Below, one piece after another: positions 17,283-27,062 of a DNA stretch of 64,000 bases. Origin of the DNA: Fictibacillus fluitans (GTDB taxonomy: Bacteria > Bacillota > Bacilli > Bacillales > Fictibacillaceae); assembly GCF_030418125.1 (NCBI RefSeq), contig NZ_JAUHTR010000006.1, forward strand, positions 62,001-126,000, written 5' to 3'. The translations under genes were made by a program, and so were the position numbers. A model generated the notes under the pieces. It was not told where the DNA came from, did no database searches, and saw only the letters and a program-made list of their open reading frames with translations. How positions within the stretch are numbered: position 1 is the stretch's first letter; each line of letters opens with the position of its first letter.

Positions 17283-18233
17283 TTAAAATAATTTAGCCCA
17301 AGTTTTTGGTCCAACCACTCCATCAATGCCAAGTTTATTCGCGCCCTGGAAGTCCTTCACCGCTTTTTCGGATTTAGGACCGTAAATCCCATCAGCAGTA
17401 ATGCCTAGCTTTTGTTGAACAACCTTTACATCTTCACCCTTCATATATTGTTTGTCCAACTTCAAAGGGCGGGAATAAAGGTTTTTAAGCTTCTTGGCGG
17501 CATATGCTCTACTTAGTGAGGAAAGAGTGTTCTTCCCTGCGTACCCATCCACTGTAAGCTTTTGCGCCTTTTGAAATTCTTTTACGGCTTTTTCTGTATC
17601 TGCTCCAAAAATACCGTCAACTTTTCCACAATCAAACCCTAAATAATTCAGGTAGGTCTGAAGCTCTTTTACATCTTCCCCGCGGCTGCCCTTTTCAAGA
17701 ACAGTAGAAGAGGAAGAGGGAGCGGGCTTGGCTTTTCCTCCTTCGATCTCGGCAAGGGTAGGCGGCTTCTTCCCAGCTTGCAGGTCACGCCAATCCAGTC
17801 CAAAATTAATCTCAAAATGAGGACCATCAAAGAAGTTTTTCCAATCACCGCCCCATTCAAAGCCTAGTTTTTTCGCTTCTTCCACAACTTCCTTCCAGTC
17901 CGCTTTTCTATCCTTGTCAGAATCCATGGTCATGCTCCAGGAGACTGCGCCAGTTTTCGTATTTTTCAATGCAAAATCAATAGCTAGCCCCCAGTTATGC
18001 ATAGACTGACCAGGTTTAGCGCCTGAAACAATATTCATTTTTGGTTTTCCGTACTGCTTCCCGTTGTAGATATAACTTGATCGGCCTTGTCCATAGATAG
18101 CAGCCTGTTCTTCCATGGTACGTAGCCCCTGGGTGATCATCATCTTCCAATCACCAGTTAAACGCTTATTAGCATTTTCCATGAGCTTTTCAGCCTGCTT
18201 TTTTACGTATGGATGCAAATTCATATTTGCCAT
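17283..18233 (-). CDS. Endolysin: M15-type L-alanyl-D-glutamate peptidase with two peptidoglycan-binding domains
   Basis: This 316-residue lysin cuts the stem peptide of peptidoglycan. The N-terminal peptidase has the zinc-site motifs QSMHNWGLAIDFAL (about residues 77-90) and GPHFEIN (about 136-142), as in CwlK/VanY-type M15 enzymes. Two PG_binding_1 repeats follow (about 180-245 and 250-316), each with a DGIFG/DGIYG-like turn. The ATG at 18233 follows AAGGGAGAG. It lies between the coiled-coil membrane protein and the holin. Confidence 0.93.
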   Translation of the reverse strand: MANMNLHPYVKKQAEKLMENANKRLTGDWKMMITQGLRTMEEQAAIYGQGRSSYIYNGKQYGKPKMNIVSGAKPGQSMHNWGLAIDFALKNTKTGAVSWSMTMDSDKDRKADWKEVVEEAKKLGFEWGGDWKNFFDGPHFEINFGLDWRDLQAGKKPPTLAEIEGGKAKPAPSSSSTVLEKGSRGEDVKELQTYLNYLGFDCGKVDGIFGADTEKAVKEFQKAQKLTVDGYAGKNTLSSLSRAYAAKKLKNLYSRPLKLDKQYMKGEDVKVVQQKLGITADGIYGPKSEKAVKDFQGANKLGIDGVVGPKTWAKLF

Positions 18234-18281
18234 TTCCAATCTCTCCCTTAAAATAGTTTTTTGGTAAACAAAAAAAACAGC

Positions 18282-18746
18282 CTATTGCTGGCTGCTTTCT
18301 CTTTTAAAATCTTCTTCTTTTAACGTCCTGAAATCGCGTTCCCGGTATCTGTCCCATGTATTGAATTGATCAGACAGTTTATCCACCCGATTCTCAAGCT
18401 TTTCCAAACCACCTTGCATCATCTCCTGAGTCACTGTGATTTTCTCCAGAGAAGCGCCTTGCTTCTCCAAGTTATCATTTGACCGCTCAATAACAATCAG
18501 GAGCGCCTTTTCCCTTTCCTTGGCCTCTTCCCTATACTCTTGATGCATTTGATCCAGTTTATCTTGGCGGGCTTGATGCTGCTTTTCCTGTTCTATGCGG
18601 CGTTGGTTTTCAGCTTCTTCTTGTTTGACCCTCTGCGCTTCCTGCCTTTTACGTTCTTCTTTAACAGCGGCTAGACATGCCAAGAATAAGATCACAAACA
18701 AGTAAAGCCAGGGATTGTCACTTGATACGATTTTACTTGCATCCAC
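18282..18746 (-). CDS. Membrane-anchored coiled-coil protein of the lysis module
   Basis: This 154-residue protein has an N-terminal transmembrane helix (about residues 12-28) followed by a long Glu/Lys/Gln-rich coiled coil. The segment REKALLIVIERSNDNLEKQG resembles BhlA/UviB-type holin-associated proteins, but the protein is longer. It starts with GTG after AAGGGGGG, directly at the stop of a tiny upstream frame. It could be a holin partner or a spanin-like factor; the role is inferred only from position. Confidence 0.65.
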   Translation of the reverse strand: MDASKIVSSDNPWLYLFVILFLACLAAVKEERKRQEAQRVKQEEAENQRRIEQEKQHQARQDKLDQMHQEYREEAKEREKALLIVIERSNDNLEKQGASLEKITVTQEMMQGGLEKLENRVDKLSDQFNTWDRYRERDFRTLKEEDFKRESSQQ

Positions 18747-18830
18747 TTACTTGCCCCCCTTCCTCTTTGTCCTAAAAAGAGAAATGGTCCATACAATTCC
18801 CCCTTTCAATACCGCCTGAATACTAGACAT
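18747..18830 (-). CDS. Possible 27-residue peptide between fibre and lysis genes
   Basis: An ATG at 18830 overlaps the end of the fibre gene, and the frame reads 27 codons with a hydrophobic centre (GGIVWTISLF) and a basic tail. Its TAA abuts the GTG of the next gene. The ribosome-binding site is weak, so this may be only a coupling leader. Confidence 0.35.
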   Translation of the reverse strand: MSSIQAVLKGGIVWTISLFRTKRKGGK

Positions 18831-20445
18831 TTACTCCACTTGCATCCACCCAGACCTTTACACCTGCCTTTTCAACACAATAAATCATTTTGTTTAAAGT
18901 CGAATCATACAAGAAGTCACCAGGAACCCCTACAGGATTTTTTTTTGAAGGGAAGGCCATAAGAGCCTTATAAGTGTAATCTGTACCGCGCATTGTCATG
19001 ATGTTGTCATCATCACTCATGGATAAGCCTAACCGCCATTCGTTAAATGTTGAAATGCCTGTATAGATTAGGTAATAGCGGTAATCAGCAAATACCAGGG
19101 TAGACCGGTATAGACCCTGGTTGTCCCATCTTTTAGAACCATAAGAGGGCAACATATAAAAATCTGATTGTGTCCAGTTAAGGCCATCCGTTGAAATGTA
19201 ATGCGTAAGGATGCCATCTTTGGGCGTTGTGGTTTGGTCATTATGATTGTTAAGCATTTCATAATAACCGTTGAGCGGATTAACCATGATGTCCATATGC
19301 CAGGTCAGAAGATCAGCCCCGCCATCCCGTTTTAATGTCCCTTTATCGGTCCAAGTAGAGAAGTTATCGCCGCTTTCATAAAGCCTGATCTTACCATCTT
19401 CCATAACAAATAATTGATAAGTGGTTCCTTTTAAAATCACTACAGGACAAATTAATATACGAACATGCGGCGGGTTTAGTCCGTTTGTCGTTTTTACTAA
19501 CTCAGGCGCTCCCCAGATTGAACCGTTTGAACTTGTAATTCTATAAATATTTTCATAGGTATCCCAAACTTCCCGGTAATACATTTCAAGTTTCCCGGTA
19601 TTCGCGTTGTAAAGTAAATGGGTATCACTGTTGTAATATTTCATTGAGTTCAAACCGTTGTTCGGTGTAGGCACAAGCGGGTTTGAAGCTCCAGAAGGAG
19701 TCACCCACTTTATCATGTCATTTGATGCAGCAATACAAGGATTTTCTGCCCCGGGTTGAGCGTTTGGATATGGGGTATAAGCCATCCAAAATCTGAACCC
19801 ATTCCAAGCAGTATCGAAAGCAATCACTTTTGGATGGATGGGCTGGTTTTTTCCGTCATTATTCGTTTCGATGAATAGCGGTATTTCGGCATTAGGGTTG
19901 TAATCCTGTACCTCATAGTTTGTATTCGGCAACACTTTGAAATCATTGCGCCGTTTGATATACCCATCAACAATGTTGTTTCCTTTCATCAGTACCCATT
20001 GTCCAAAAGAAAGAAGGGCTGAACTTCTCATAAACTTGATTCTGTTATCTTTAGGGACAATAAAGCTTAACCCTTCCCCATCTTTACCGCTTATGAAGTT
20101 GCCACTTGCATCCCAGTAAGTTATGGAACTACTAAAGTTTTTCTTATACTGCATACCTGGAACAGCCGGTATAAGATCCGTTGACCCATAACCGTTAAGA
20201 ATGGTTAAAACACCGTCAGTCCCCCTGTAATATTTATCTTTGATGGGGAAATCAGGGTTGATCAAGTTGATATTTCCATCCTGGATATAAGAAAGGGATC
20301 CCCCGCTCCCTGTCCCCGGTGGACCCTGTGGCCCTTGTGGCCCCTGTGGTCCCGCCGGCCCTGTATCTCCTTTAGGTCCCTGTGGCCCCTGCGGTCCTTG
20401 TGTACCATTGCCGCCGCCAAGACTTTTCGTGCTACTCCAGCTCAT
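18823..20445 (-). CDS. Tail fibre: collagen-like stalk with a beta-propeller-like head
   Basis: This 540-residue protein has a short N-terminus and then about 30 residues of Gly-X-Y repeats ([18 protein letters not shown]...), expected to form a collagen triple helix. From about residue 170 it has repeated beta-sheet blades rich in Trp/Tyr, such as [35 protein letters not shown] and YYLIYTGIS, like five-bladed GH43/GH32 or sialidase-type propellers. A glycan-binding or glycan-cutting host adsorption protein is likely; catalysis is unproven. It follows the BppU-like protein. Confidence 0.75.
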   Translation of the reverse strand: MSWSSTKSLGGGNGTQGPQGPQGPKGDTGPAGPQGPQGPQGPPGTGSGGSLSYIQDGNINLINPDFPIKDKYYRGTDGVLTILNGYGSTDLIPAVPGMQYKKNFSSSITYWDASGNFISGKDGEGLSFIVPKDNRIKFMRSSALLSFGQWVLMKGNNIVDGYIKRRNDFKVLPNTNYEVQDYNPNAEIPLFIETNNDGKNQPIHPKVIAFDTAWNGFRFWMAYTPYPNAQPGAENPCIAASNDMIKWVTPSGASNPLVPTPNNGLNSMKYYNSDTHLLYNANTGKLEMYYREVWDTYENIYRITSSNGSIWGAPELVKTTNGLNPPHVRILICPVVILKGTTYQLFVMEDGKIRLYESGDNFSTWTDKGTLKRDGGADLLTWHMDIMVNPLNGYYEMLNNHNDQTTTPKDGILTHYISTDGLNWTQSDFYMLPSYGSKRWDNQGLYRSTLVFADYRYYLIYTGISTFNEWRLGLSMSDDDNIMTMRGTDYTYKALMAFPSKKNPVGVPGDFLYDSTLNKMIYCVEKAGVKVWVDASGVNV

Positions 20446-20460
20446 TCAAACACCCCCTTT

Positions 20461-23316
20461 CTATAAATGTTCGATTTTAAAGTCATCGAATTTGCTGGCG
20501 TTGAGCGCTGTTATTCCATGTTTAGTAGAATCCAGGAAGCTGGCATCAGTTGTTGTGAAGATGCTTACATCATTTTTGAAAACTTCAATTGCTGGTCCGT
20601 TTGCAACAACAGAAAGTTTGTCACCGACTGCAAGAGAACTAGAGATAATCTGAACAGTATTCATGGTTCCGTCTACTTTCTTTTGGAAGTACACGCTTGA
20701 AGCTACCCGAACAATACGGAAATAGTTGTTGTCGTTTTTGAATCTCAACAATAAGCCGCTGTCTGCTGCTGCCTGTAGGATTGCAGATACTTTCACATTT
20801 GATGTACCCGCATCAACCCAGGCCGCCGCGTTTGCTCCTGGTGTGGTCATTTGATTTCCTGAAATACCCCAGGTTCCCGCTGTCACGTTCCAAGCTTGGC
20901 CGGTTGTCGCTGACCCAAGAACGGAAGCATCTGCGCGGTTAAAATCATCAGATACCAGTGTGGCCGGGTTAGATTTTGTAAAAAATACCGCTTTAAATAA
21001 GGATTGATTTCCTTTGCTATCTTTCGCAACTGCCCTTACTTGGGTATCTTGTGTTAAATTAAGCGGCCCGGAGTACACGTTGCTTTGCTCGGTTGGTGTA
21101 CTTCCATCTGTCGTATAGTAAATCTTTGCTGATTTATCAGCGGTTATAGTGACCGTTTGACTGCTTGCAAAGGATCCACCTAAAGGAGTAATAGTGAGTA
21201 AAGGTGAAACATTATCATTTGCTAAAGCTGATACTTTAAAATCATCGAACCTAGTATTCATGGAATCTGTTCCAAGACCGACAATCTTACTGCTTATTAA
21301 CGCGGTATCTGTTGCAGACATAGCAAGAACGTCATTAAGGTATACATTGATAGTTCCATCGGATTTATTTTCAATCTTCACCCTGTCATTTTCAGCAGGC
21401 GGGTAAGCTCCAGCTTGTTTCAATTGACTGTAAGTTCCATCAACCACTTTTGCGATTGTCCATATTCCGCTCAATTTTAGTAATGCGATTAAATTGTTTG
21501 TATCTACATAACGGATCATGACAGCATCGGTAGTTGAAGCAATGTCCATTTTACTCATTGTTACCTGAATCACGTAATCAGCAGCGGGCGCTTGTACTGT
21601 TACCGCTTTTCTGTAATGCGGCGCTGCTCCTGATTTGCTCACCAGGTATAATTGACCGTTGCTGATGCCATAAACACTGTCAGCAGGCTTTCCCCATGCT
21701 TGACCAGTCAACATGCTTCCCACATCAGAACCAGAGTTTGCGCGGTTGAAGTTATCAAATAAAGAACCATCGGCTGGCACTGTAGGTGTGCCTGTATCAA
21801 TGTTTATGGTGTAAGCTACACTTTGAACTGCGGAACTGTTTCCTGCTGTATCTTTTGCGAAAAACTTTACTGTTGCCGAAGCAGAAAGAGTAAACGGCGC
21901 GGTGTATTTTGTGCTACTTGTGGTAGGTGTAGAACCGTTTGTCGTGTAATAAATATCCGCTGCCTCATTCGCTGATAATGTGATGGTCTGCGCTGCTGAG
22001 TAGGTTCCTGCCGCTGGAACAATTGATACTTCAGGAAATGTAGTGTCACCTGGTTGAACGTTAATAGTATAAACAGCAGTTTGAACAGCTGAACTATTCC
22101 CGGCGGTGTCTTTAGCAAAATATTTCACTGTGGTTGTTGCTGAGACAATAAATGGACCGGTGTATTTTTTGCTGGATGTTGTTGGTGTTGTTCCATCAGT
22201 GGTGTAATAAATATCTGCTGTTTCGTTAACAGAGAAAGAAACAGATTGCTGTCCGGTGTAAGTTCCTGCAGCTGGGTTGATTGTAACGGCCGGTGGTGTG
22301 GTATCAACTGGATCCGCTGGCACTGCTGTTGTAACAGTTAAGGAAGTTCCGCTTGCTACGTTCCCTGCATTATCCTTTGCTTTTACTGTGAAAGTGTACT
22401 GAGTCAATTTCGTCAGCCCTGTCACGTTATATAAAGCGCTTGTTACTGTGGCCAATAAAGTGGAACCGCGGTAAACTTCATAAGCTGCAACATCAGAGGA
22501 TGAACTTGCTGTCCATGAAAGAGTTAAAGAAGTTTCTTTAATCGCTCCCGCTTGGAGATTTGTCACATTGTTTGGCGGTGTGGTATCAACTGGCCCCGGA
22601 TCAGCTGGAGCAGGAGCCGGGTTGGGACTTGTTGATTTGTTATCATAAGGCGCTGTTACCAGTGCTTTGTAAGATCCAGAAGCTTCAATAACTATTTCTC
22701 TGAACGGTTTGAATAATTGTTCAAATGCTTCACCGGCATCCACTTTAATATCAAATGTCCCTATCCGAACAGTAAGAGCCGCTTCCCCTTTATTGATAAC
22801 GGCAAAGCCATACATTCCTTTAGCAAACTGTTTTGTGATATTTGTTGAGCCTTCCCATTCTTCCTCCACTACAAAAAGAGGCATCTCATTCATCCCCCCT
22901 GTCCCTGGTCCCGGAACAACAGGCGCAAAAGCAAGATCCTTCAAAGCCCTATCAACATAAAAGGAGAACTTTGAAACGCCCATTGACTGGCCATTTGAAT
23001 AATAAACATTTATTTCGCCTTTTGCGGATCCTGAATGCTCAATTTCTTCTTGCAGAATATAATCAGCAATTCCATTAATCGGATCAACAATATAAGCTTC
23101 TTTTTCAAAAACCGCCCCATCACCCATCTGCAAAAAAATCTTGACAGTTGCAGCGGAACTCAAAGGCAATGGAGCGCCATCTTTCATGATTTCAAAAACA
23201 AGTTTGGCGGTCCCGCTGTCTTGAGTAGTGAACTGGATGTTTGTGTTATTAATGGGGGTTTTTCTGGTGGAAACATTGGCTTTTATTGTACCGACTTTAA
23301 AAATTTCATTTGCCAT
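20461..23316 (-). CDS. Baseplate/receptor-binding protein: BppU-like N-terminus with FN3, CHB_HEX-like and LamG-like domains
   Basis: In this 951-residue protein, residues 1-130 look like the BppU N-terminal domain of baseplate upper proteins. A Pro-rich linker and a fibronectin type III domain (about 245-335) follow. Next come two near-identical chitobiase C-terminal-type repeats ([14 protein letters not shown] and [14 protein letters not shown], about 340-515), a laminin-G-like domain opening [13 protein letters not shown], a third such repeat ([14 protein letters not shown]) and a second LamG-like domain ([12 protein letters not shown]). The mosaic of carbohydrate-binding folds suggests host wall or glycan adhesion. 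The repeats look recently duplicated. Confidence 0.82.
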   Translation of the reverse strand: MANEIFKVGTIKANVSTRKTPINNTNIQFTTQDSGTAKLVFEIMKDGAPLPLSSAATVKIFLQMGDGAVFEKEAYIVDPINGIADYILQEEIEHSGSAKGEINVYYSNGQSMGVSKFSFYVDRALKDLAFAPVVPGPGTGGMNEMPLFVVEEEWEGSTNITKQFAKGMYGFAVINKGEAALTVRIGTFDIKVDAGEAFEQLFKPFREIVIEASGSYKALVTAPYDNKSTSPNPAPAPADPGPVDTTPPNNVTNLQAGAIKETSLTLSWTASSSSDVAAYEVYRGSTLLATVTSALYNVTGLTKLTQYTFTVKAKDNAGNVASGTSLTVTTAVPADPVDTTPPAVTINPAAGTYTGQQSVSFSVNETADIYYTTDGTTPTTSSKKYTGPFIVSATTTVKYFAKDTAGNSSAVQTAVYTINVQPGDTTFPEVSIVPAAGTYSAAQTITLSANEAADIYYTTNGSTPTTSSTKYTAPFTLSASATVKFFAKDTAGNSSAVQSVAYTINIDTGTPTVPADGSLFDNFNRANSGSDVGSMLTGQAWGKPADSVYGISNGQLYLVSKSGAAPHYRKAVTVQAPAADYVIQVTMSKMDIASTTDAVMIRYVDTNNLIALLKLSGIWTIAKVVDGTYSQLKQAGAYPPAENDRVKIENKSDGTINVYLNDVLAMSATDTALISSKIVGLGTDSMNTRFDDFKVSALANDNVSPLLTITPLGGSFASSQTVTITADKSAKIYYTTDGSTPTEQSNVYSGPLNLTQDTQVRAVAKDSKGNQSLFKAVFFTKSNPATLVSDDFNRADASVLGSATTGQAWNVTAGTWGISGNQMTTPGANAAAWVDAGTSNVKVSAILQAAADSGLLLRFKNDNNYFRIVRVASSVYFQKKVDGTMNTVQIISSSLAVGDKLSVVANGPAIEVFKNDVSIFTTTDASFLDSTKHGITALNASKFDDFKIEHL

Positions 23317-23320
23317 TTAT

Positions 23321-23701
23321 TCAACCCCCTCCTGATAATCTTTCCAAGCGTTCCAAGCGCTCAAGAAGATTAAAGATGTCTTGATCAGTTGCGTCTAATC
23401 GAGCCTTTAATGTGTCATGATTTGTTACTGTCCTGTTTCGCTCTGTTCTGGATCTTGCTTGTGCTGCTTCAATAGATGAGTCCCCGGAAAGAACCAGGTT
23501 GTTCACTTGAGTTTGAATGTTCTTCTGTGTTGAGAGATATTCCAGCAACAAGCTCTCCATTTCAACTTGTTTCCCCTCAAGTTCTTGCTGATCCAGGGTA
23601 TTTTTCTCAGTGCTTTGCTTCAGTTGATTTTGTTCAGCAACGTTTTCATTGATGGTATTTCTAAAATCCCGATTAAAATTAGAGCCCACTTCTTTTGCCA
23701 T
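23321..23701 (-). CDS. Small coiled-coil tail/baseplate protein
   Basis: This 126-residue, very hydrophilic helical protein ends in a leucine-heptad NLLERLERLERLSGGG. It lies between the spike protein and the BppU-like protein in the host-recognition cluster, so a trimeric linker or baseplate role is plausible. No family is recognised. Confidence 0.6.
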   Translation of the reverse strand: MAKEVGSNFNRDFRNTINENVAEQNQLKQSTEKNTLDQQELEGKQVEMESLLLEYLSTQKNIQTQVNNLVLSGDSSIEAAQARSRTERNRTVTNHDTLKARLDATDQDIFNLLERLERLERLSGGG

Positions 23702-23713
23702 CCCATCACCTCC

Positions 23714-23920
23714 CTACTCTTCCTGGCTTCCTTCGCTGTCCTTTTCTGCCAATTGTTTTTTCAGTTCCTCAATCTCAGCATCCTTTTCTTTTAACTGCTC
23801 CTCAGATTGTTTCATGGCAATTTCCAGCTGGGCATGAGCTAAATCAAGATCAAGAGCCAACAGTTCAGCTCTTTTTGAAGTTTTTCCTAGTGCTACTTTA
23901 ACGACTTCTAACTCATTCAT
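23714..23920 (-). CDS. Short coiled-coil phage protein
   Basis: This 68-residue protein is mostly coiled coil with an acidic C-terminus (EIEELKKQLAEKDSEGSQEE). The start overlaps the stop of the tail spike gene by one base, so it is translationally coupled. Probably a tail or baseplate accessory, inferred from position. Confidence 0.6.
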   Translation of the reverse strand: MNELEVVKVALGKTSKRAELLALDLDLAHAQLEIAMKQSEEQLKEKDAEIEELKKQLAEKDSEGSQEE

Positions 23921-26208
23921 TATGAGGCCATCCCCTTTAAGTCATTGATTTCTTTTTGAAGATCATTCACTTTTCCTATCACTTGCTGCAATCCGCGCAA
24001 AATATAACTGCTGTAAGGATATTGGCTGATGGTTGTGTCATCACTGCCCTTTATTTCTTCTGGAGCTTCATCAACTAAAACCCCCAGCTGCAGTTTGCTG
24101 TCCGGATCATCTGTGGTCATTCGATATTGATAAACATTCATGTTTTCAATGATAGGAAGGACATCCTGATCAAAAACTTCAATGTCTGTCTTCAATTCGC
24201 GCAATGACTTATTTTCAAAGGAATAGGCCCAAACAGGACGGTAAATATCAGACATCCCTTTATTAACCACTTTCAACACGCCATCACAACCGATATAAAA
24301 ATTCTCTGTTGAAGTGATGAATGCCGTTCCCCATATGTCCCCGGCTCTTAAATTTCGATAAATCGGATCTAAAGTTCCCTGAGCGGTCCCTTTGGCAACT
24401 ACATTCAAGAAACTATCAGTACCAATCCAGGCGCTTTCTGTTCTGGTTATAAAAGCAGTTCCATAAAACTCCCCGCCACGAATATTCCGGTAAATGATTG
24501 AACCGTCATCTCGGACAAAACCAGTTGAAGTAATCCTCAATTCACCATCTGTTCCGATGTATCCATTGGCTCCAGGTCCGAATCTCAAGCCTAAAGCCCT
24601 GATTGGCCGATAAGTGTAATTTTCTGCCACACCATCAGAAGGGATGCTGTTTACATTAACGATACGGACTTCATTATTGGAATCAGGCGCGATATATACA
24701 TTTGCATTACTGGTCCCTAAAGCAGCACTTGTCACCAGCAATTTATCCATTCTGAACCGTTGAGATCCATCCGCTGTATTGTAGCCGTATATTCCATCAG
24801 GACTGATCGATACATTCCGCCCGGTATTGATATGGTTGAGCTTCATGTTTCCAGACTCAACAAAGAACTCAGTCTTTTTATCAGTTGATTGAAAGGTGCT
24901 ACCGACAATATCAACCCCGGAAATCAAAACCCCGCGCAAGGTCCCGGCTGTAATGACATCGGCCACCATTCCCTTGCCGGTTATTGCAGTTCTGAACGTG
25001 TTTCCACCGTCAGAACTAATCCCGATCCCTGCTGAATTGAATAACACGATATTGTTAGGGTTGTTCTGTTCTCTGGCAATAATGCCATTGTCAAAGACAA
25101 GTTCCGTTTGCGCTCTTTTCAGGTCTTCAGTGGCTTGTCTTACTGCTTCATCAAGAGCGCTATACGGCAACGGCTTTTTCCCTGCAAGAACGTCATTCAT
25201 GTCTTTAATAGCGGATGAAATGTTTGATTGATACCTTTTTGTCAGACCTTCAGAGCCGAAAGTGACATTGAGATCCAAGACATTGCCCAGCCAATCCTTT
25301 ACGATGACGAGATTGACAACCCTTACCTCTTCATTCAGTCCAATCCGTTCATCAATTAGAAAAACCCTGTCACCGGTTTCCGGTTGGGCCAGGGGATAGT
25401 TCTGTCTTCTCAGTTCTTGTAAATCAGCGGACACGCTTATTTTTAGCGATTCATCAACAAGCTCTTTGAGTGAAGCGTCCATCGTTGCTGCAACAGTGAT
25501 CCGTCCGTCATAGATGGGAGGAGCATGTCTGATCCCGATGATAGAGGCCAGAGGGGATGTGTAAGTCCTTTTTAACTTCGCATTCGCCTCATCCCCTTCA
25601 TCATAGTTTCCAAAGCCCTTCGCATACGTCCAGTATGCTGAGGCATCCGCTTCATGAACAATATTTGAAGCGTTCAACCTGTGACGGTACATAAAAGATG
25701 TATCTCGGCCAACCCTGGCCTGTAAATAAACTACAGTACCGGTCAACTTGAACTCTGCGCCATAGCGATCCAGACCATCTTTGAATAGCCCTAGTTTAGT
25801 TTCGCCTTTTCCCCATCCTTCCCAGTCTTGGGAGCCAAACGCATCAACCAAGACAAACGTGAACCCAGTATCTTTGAAAAGAAGGTCAAAATAAAAGGCT
25901 GCTGTCATGCTGCGATTGTACTCTTCATAAATCCGGTCTGAATCAAAGACATCAAAGAACATAGGGATCGCTTTCACTTCAGCAGTTAATAAATCACCTT
26001 CACCCTTTTTTCTTGCGTAAACAATTCTGTAGGTGGTTCCTTCATCGTCTACAACTTGCCACATGTTAGTAAGGTTTTGAAGGAATTGCAGATTGACCTT
26101 ATTCGGCTGCGCGGTAAAGGAAAGGACTTGATTTCCGTTAAGCTCATATTCCATTGTGGAAGTGGCCTGGAGCATATATTCATTTCCGGATAAATCTCTC
26201 ACATGCAT
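23920..26208 (-). CDS. Tail-associated protein (Tal/spike) with a C-terminal S74 chaperone domain
   Basis: This 762-residue protein has an N-terminus like the gp18/Tal family of phage minor structural proteins (LSGNEYMLQATSTMEYELNG, residues 5-24). Repeated beta segments (RNLRAGDIWGTAFI and similar) suggest a shaft. The last 90 residues (LRELKTDIEVFD to a helical end) match the intramolecular chaperone of peptidase S74, which helps trimers fold. The usual self-cleavage serine context is not clear. It sits directly after Dit, the standard tail-tip order. Confidence 0.85.
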   Translation of the reverse strand: MHVRDLSGNEYMLQATSTMEYELNGNQVLSFTAQPNKVNLQFLQNLTNMWQVVDDEGTTYRIVYARKKGEGDLLTAEVKAIPMFFDVFDSDRIYEEYNRSMTAAFYFDLLFKDTGFTFVLVDAFGSQDWEGWGKGETKLGLFKDGLDRYGAEFKLTGTVVYLQARVGRDTSFMYRHRLNASNIVHEADASAYWTYAKGFGNYDEGDEANAKLKRTYTSPLASIIGIRHAPPIYDGRITVAATMDASLKELVDESLKISVSADLQELRRQNYPLAQPETGDRVFLIDERIGLNEEVRVVNLVIVKDWLGNVLDLNVTFGSEGLTKRYQSNISSAIKDMNDVLAGKKPLPYSALDEAVRQATEDLKRAQTELVFDNGIIAREQNNPNNIVLFNSAGIGISSDGGNTFRTAITGKGMVADVITAGTLRGVLISGVDIVGSTFQSTDKKTEFFVESGNMKLNHINTGRNVSISPDGIYGYNTADGSQRFRMDKLLVTSAALGTSNANVYIAPDSNNEVRIVNVNSIPSDGVAENYTYRPIRALGLRFGPGANGYIGTDGELRITSTGFVRDDGSIIYRNIRGGEFYGTAFITRTESAWIGTDSFLNVVAKGTAQGTLDPIYRNLRAGDIWGTAFITSTENFYIGCDGVLKVVNKGMSDIYRPVWAYSFENKSLRELKTDIEVFDQDVLPIIENMNVYQYRMTTDDPDSKLQLGVLVDEAPEEIKGSDDTTISQYPYSSYILRGLQQVIGKVNDLQKEINDLKGMAS

Positions 26209-26219
26209 ATGCTCACCCC

Positions 26220-27050
26220 CTATGAGTAGTAAAAACGGAAATCAAATTCAATTTTGGCGCTGGTTGCACCTGTGAGAGAAAAACTATTCCATCCCGGATC
26301 CAATTGGATAAAGGTCTTGTTGGTATCGCGTAAATACTCCAGGCTGTTGGATGTCACCCGCGGCCCATCTATCACAAGCTTTTCTGAATTAGAAACAGCT
26401 TTATTTGCTTTGAATATGGTTCCATTCGTGTTGTTTTTCAACTGGAGAAAGGAAGTAGACCCTGCTACCTGGCTGATAGTTATTTTTAAATCTTGTTGAA
26501 AAGGGTGAATCGGTTCCGTCCCAGCATTGAAGATATTGAAACTAGTTGCCGTTACCGTATAAACAAGGCTGTCATCTAATAACCCCATACCATGACCCCA
26601 AAGCTCCTCATTGACAATCCCAGCTCTTTGAATATCCTGGGTTTTCCCGATGGATTCTGCAAAAGGAAGGGAAGGCATATTGCAATTAATATTTGCTGTT
26701 GCCAATCGGCGGTTATTATCAAACCGTTCAGGGATGAAAGGTTCATCAGGTGAAATCAAGTACCGCTTTCCTTTTTGGTACTCTTCAGAGATGTAAAGTT
26801 CTCCACGCCTGAACATGGCAAAGACTTCATCTCTCAGCAACCTGTAATCCTTTGCGTCTCTAGCTTTTAACAAAAGTTTTAATTCCACATCTCTGGAGCC
26901 ATAAGTGAACCCTTTATTAATTGACCCATGCACACCTTCCACTTTTTCAGACACCCGCTCTTTTTGGATCGATGAAATAAAAATATCCAGAGGCTTTACA
27001 CCGTCTGGAAAGGTCAATAAGTTCATGTTTTTGTCATAGACCAGGAACAA
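26220..27050 (-). CDS. Distal tail protein (Dit)
   Basis: This 276-residue protein belongs to the siphovirus Dit/Sipho_tail family, which forms the hub between tail tube and baseplate. The N-terminal beta domain includes GFTYGSRDVELKLLLKA (about residues 47-63), and the C-terminal galectin-like part ends at a beta-rich LTGATSAKIEFDFRFYYS. It lies between the tape measure and Tal genes as expected. Confidence 0.88.
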   Translation of the reverse strand: MFLVYDKNMNLLTFPDGVKPLDIFISSIQKERVSEKVEGVHGSINKGFTYGSRDVELKLLLKARDAKDYRLLRDEVFAMFRRGELYISEEYQKGKRYLISPDEPFIPERFDNNRRLATANINCNMPSLPFAESIGKTQDIQRAGIVNEELWGHGMGLLDDSLVYTVTATSFNIFNAGTEPIHPFQQDLKITISQVAGSTSFLQLKNNTNGTIFKANKAVSNSEKLVIDGPRVTSNSLEYLRDTNKTFIQLDPGWNSFSLTGATSAKIEFDFRFYYS

Positions 27051-27062
27051 TGTAAAACCTCC

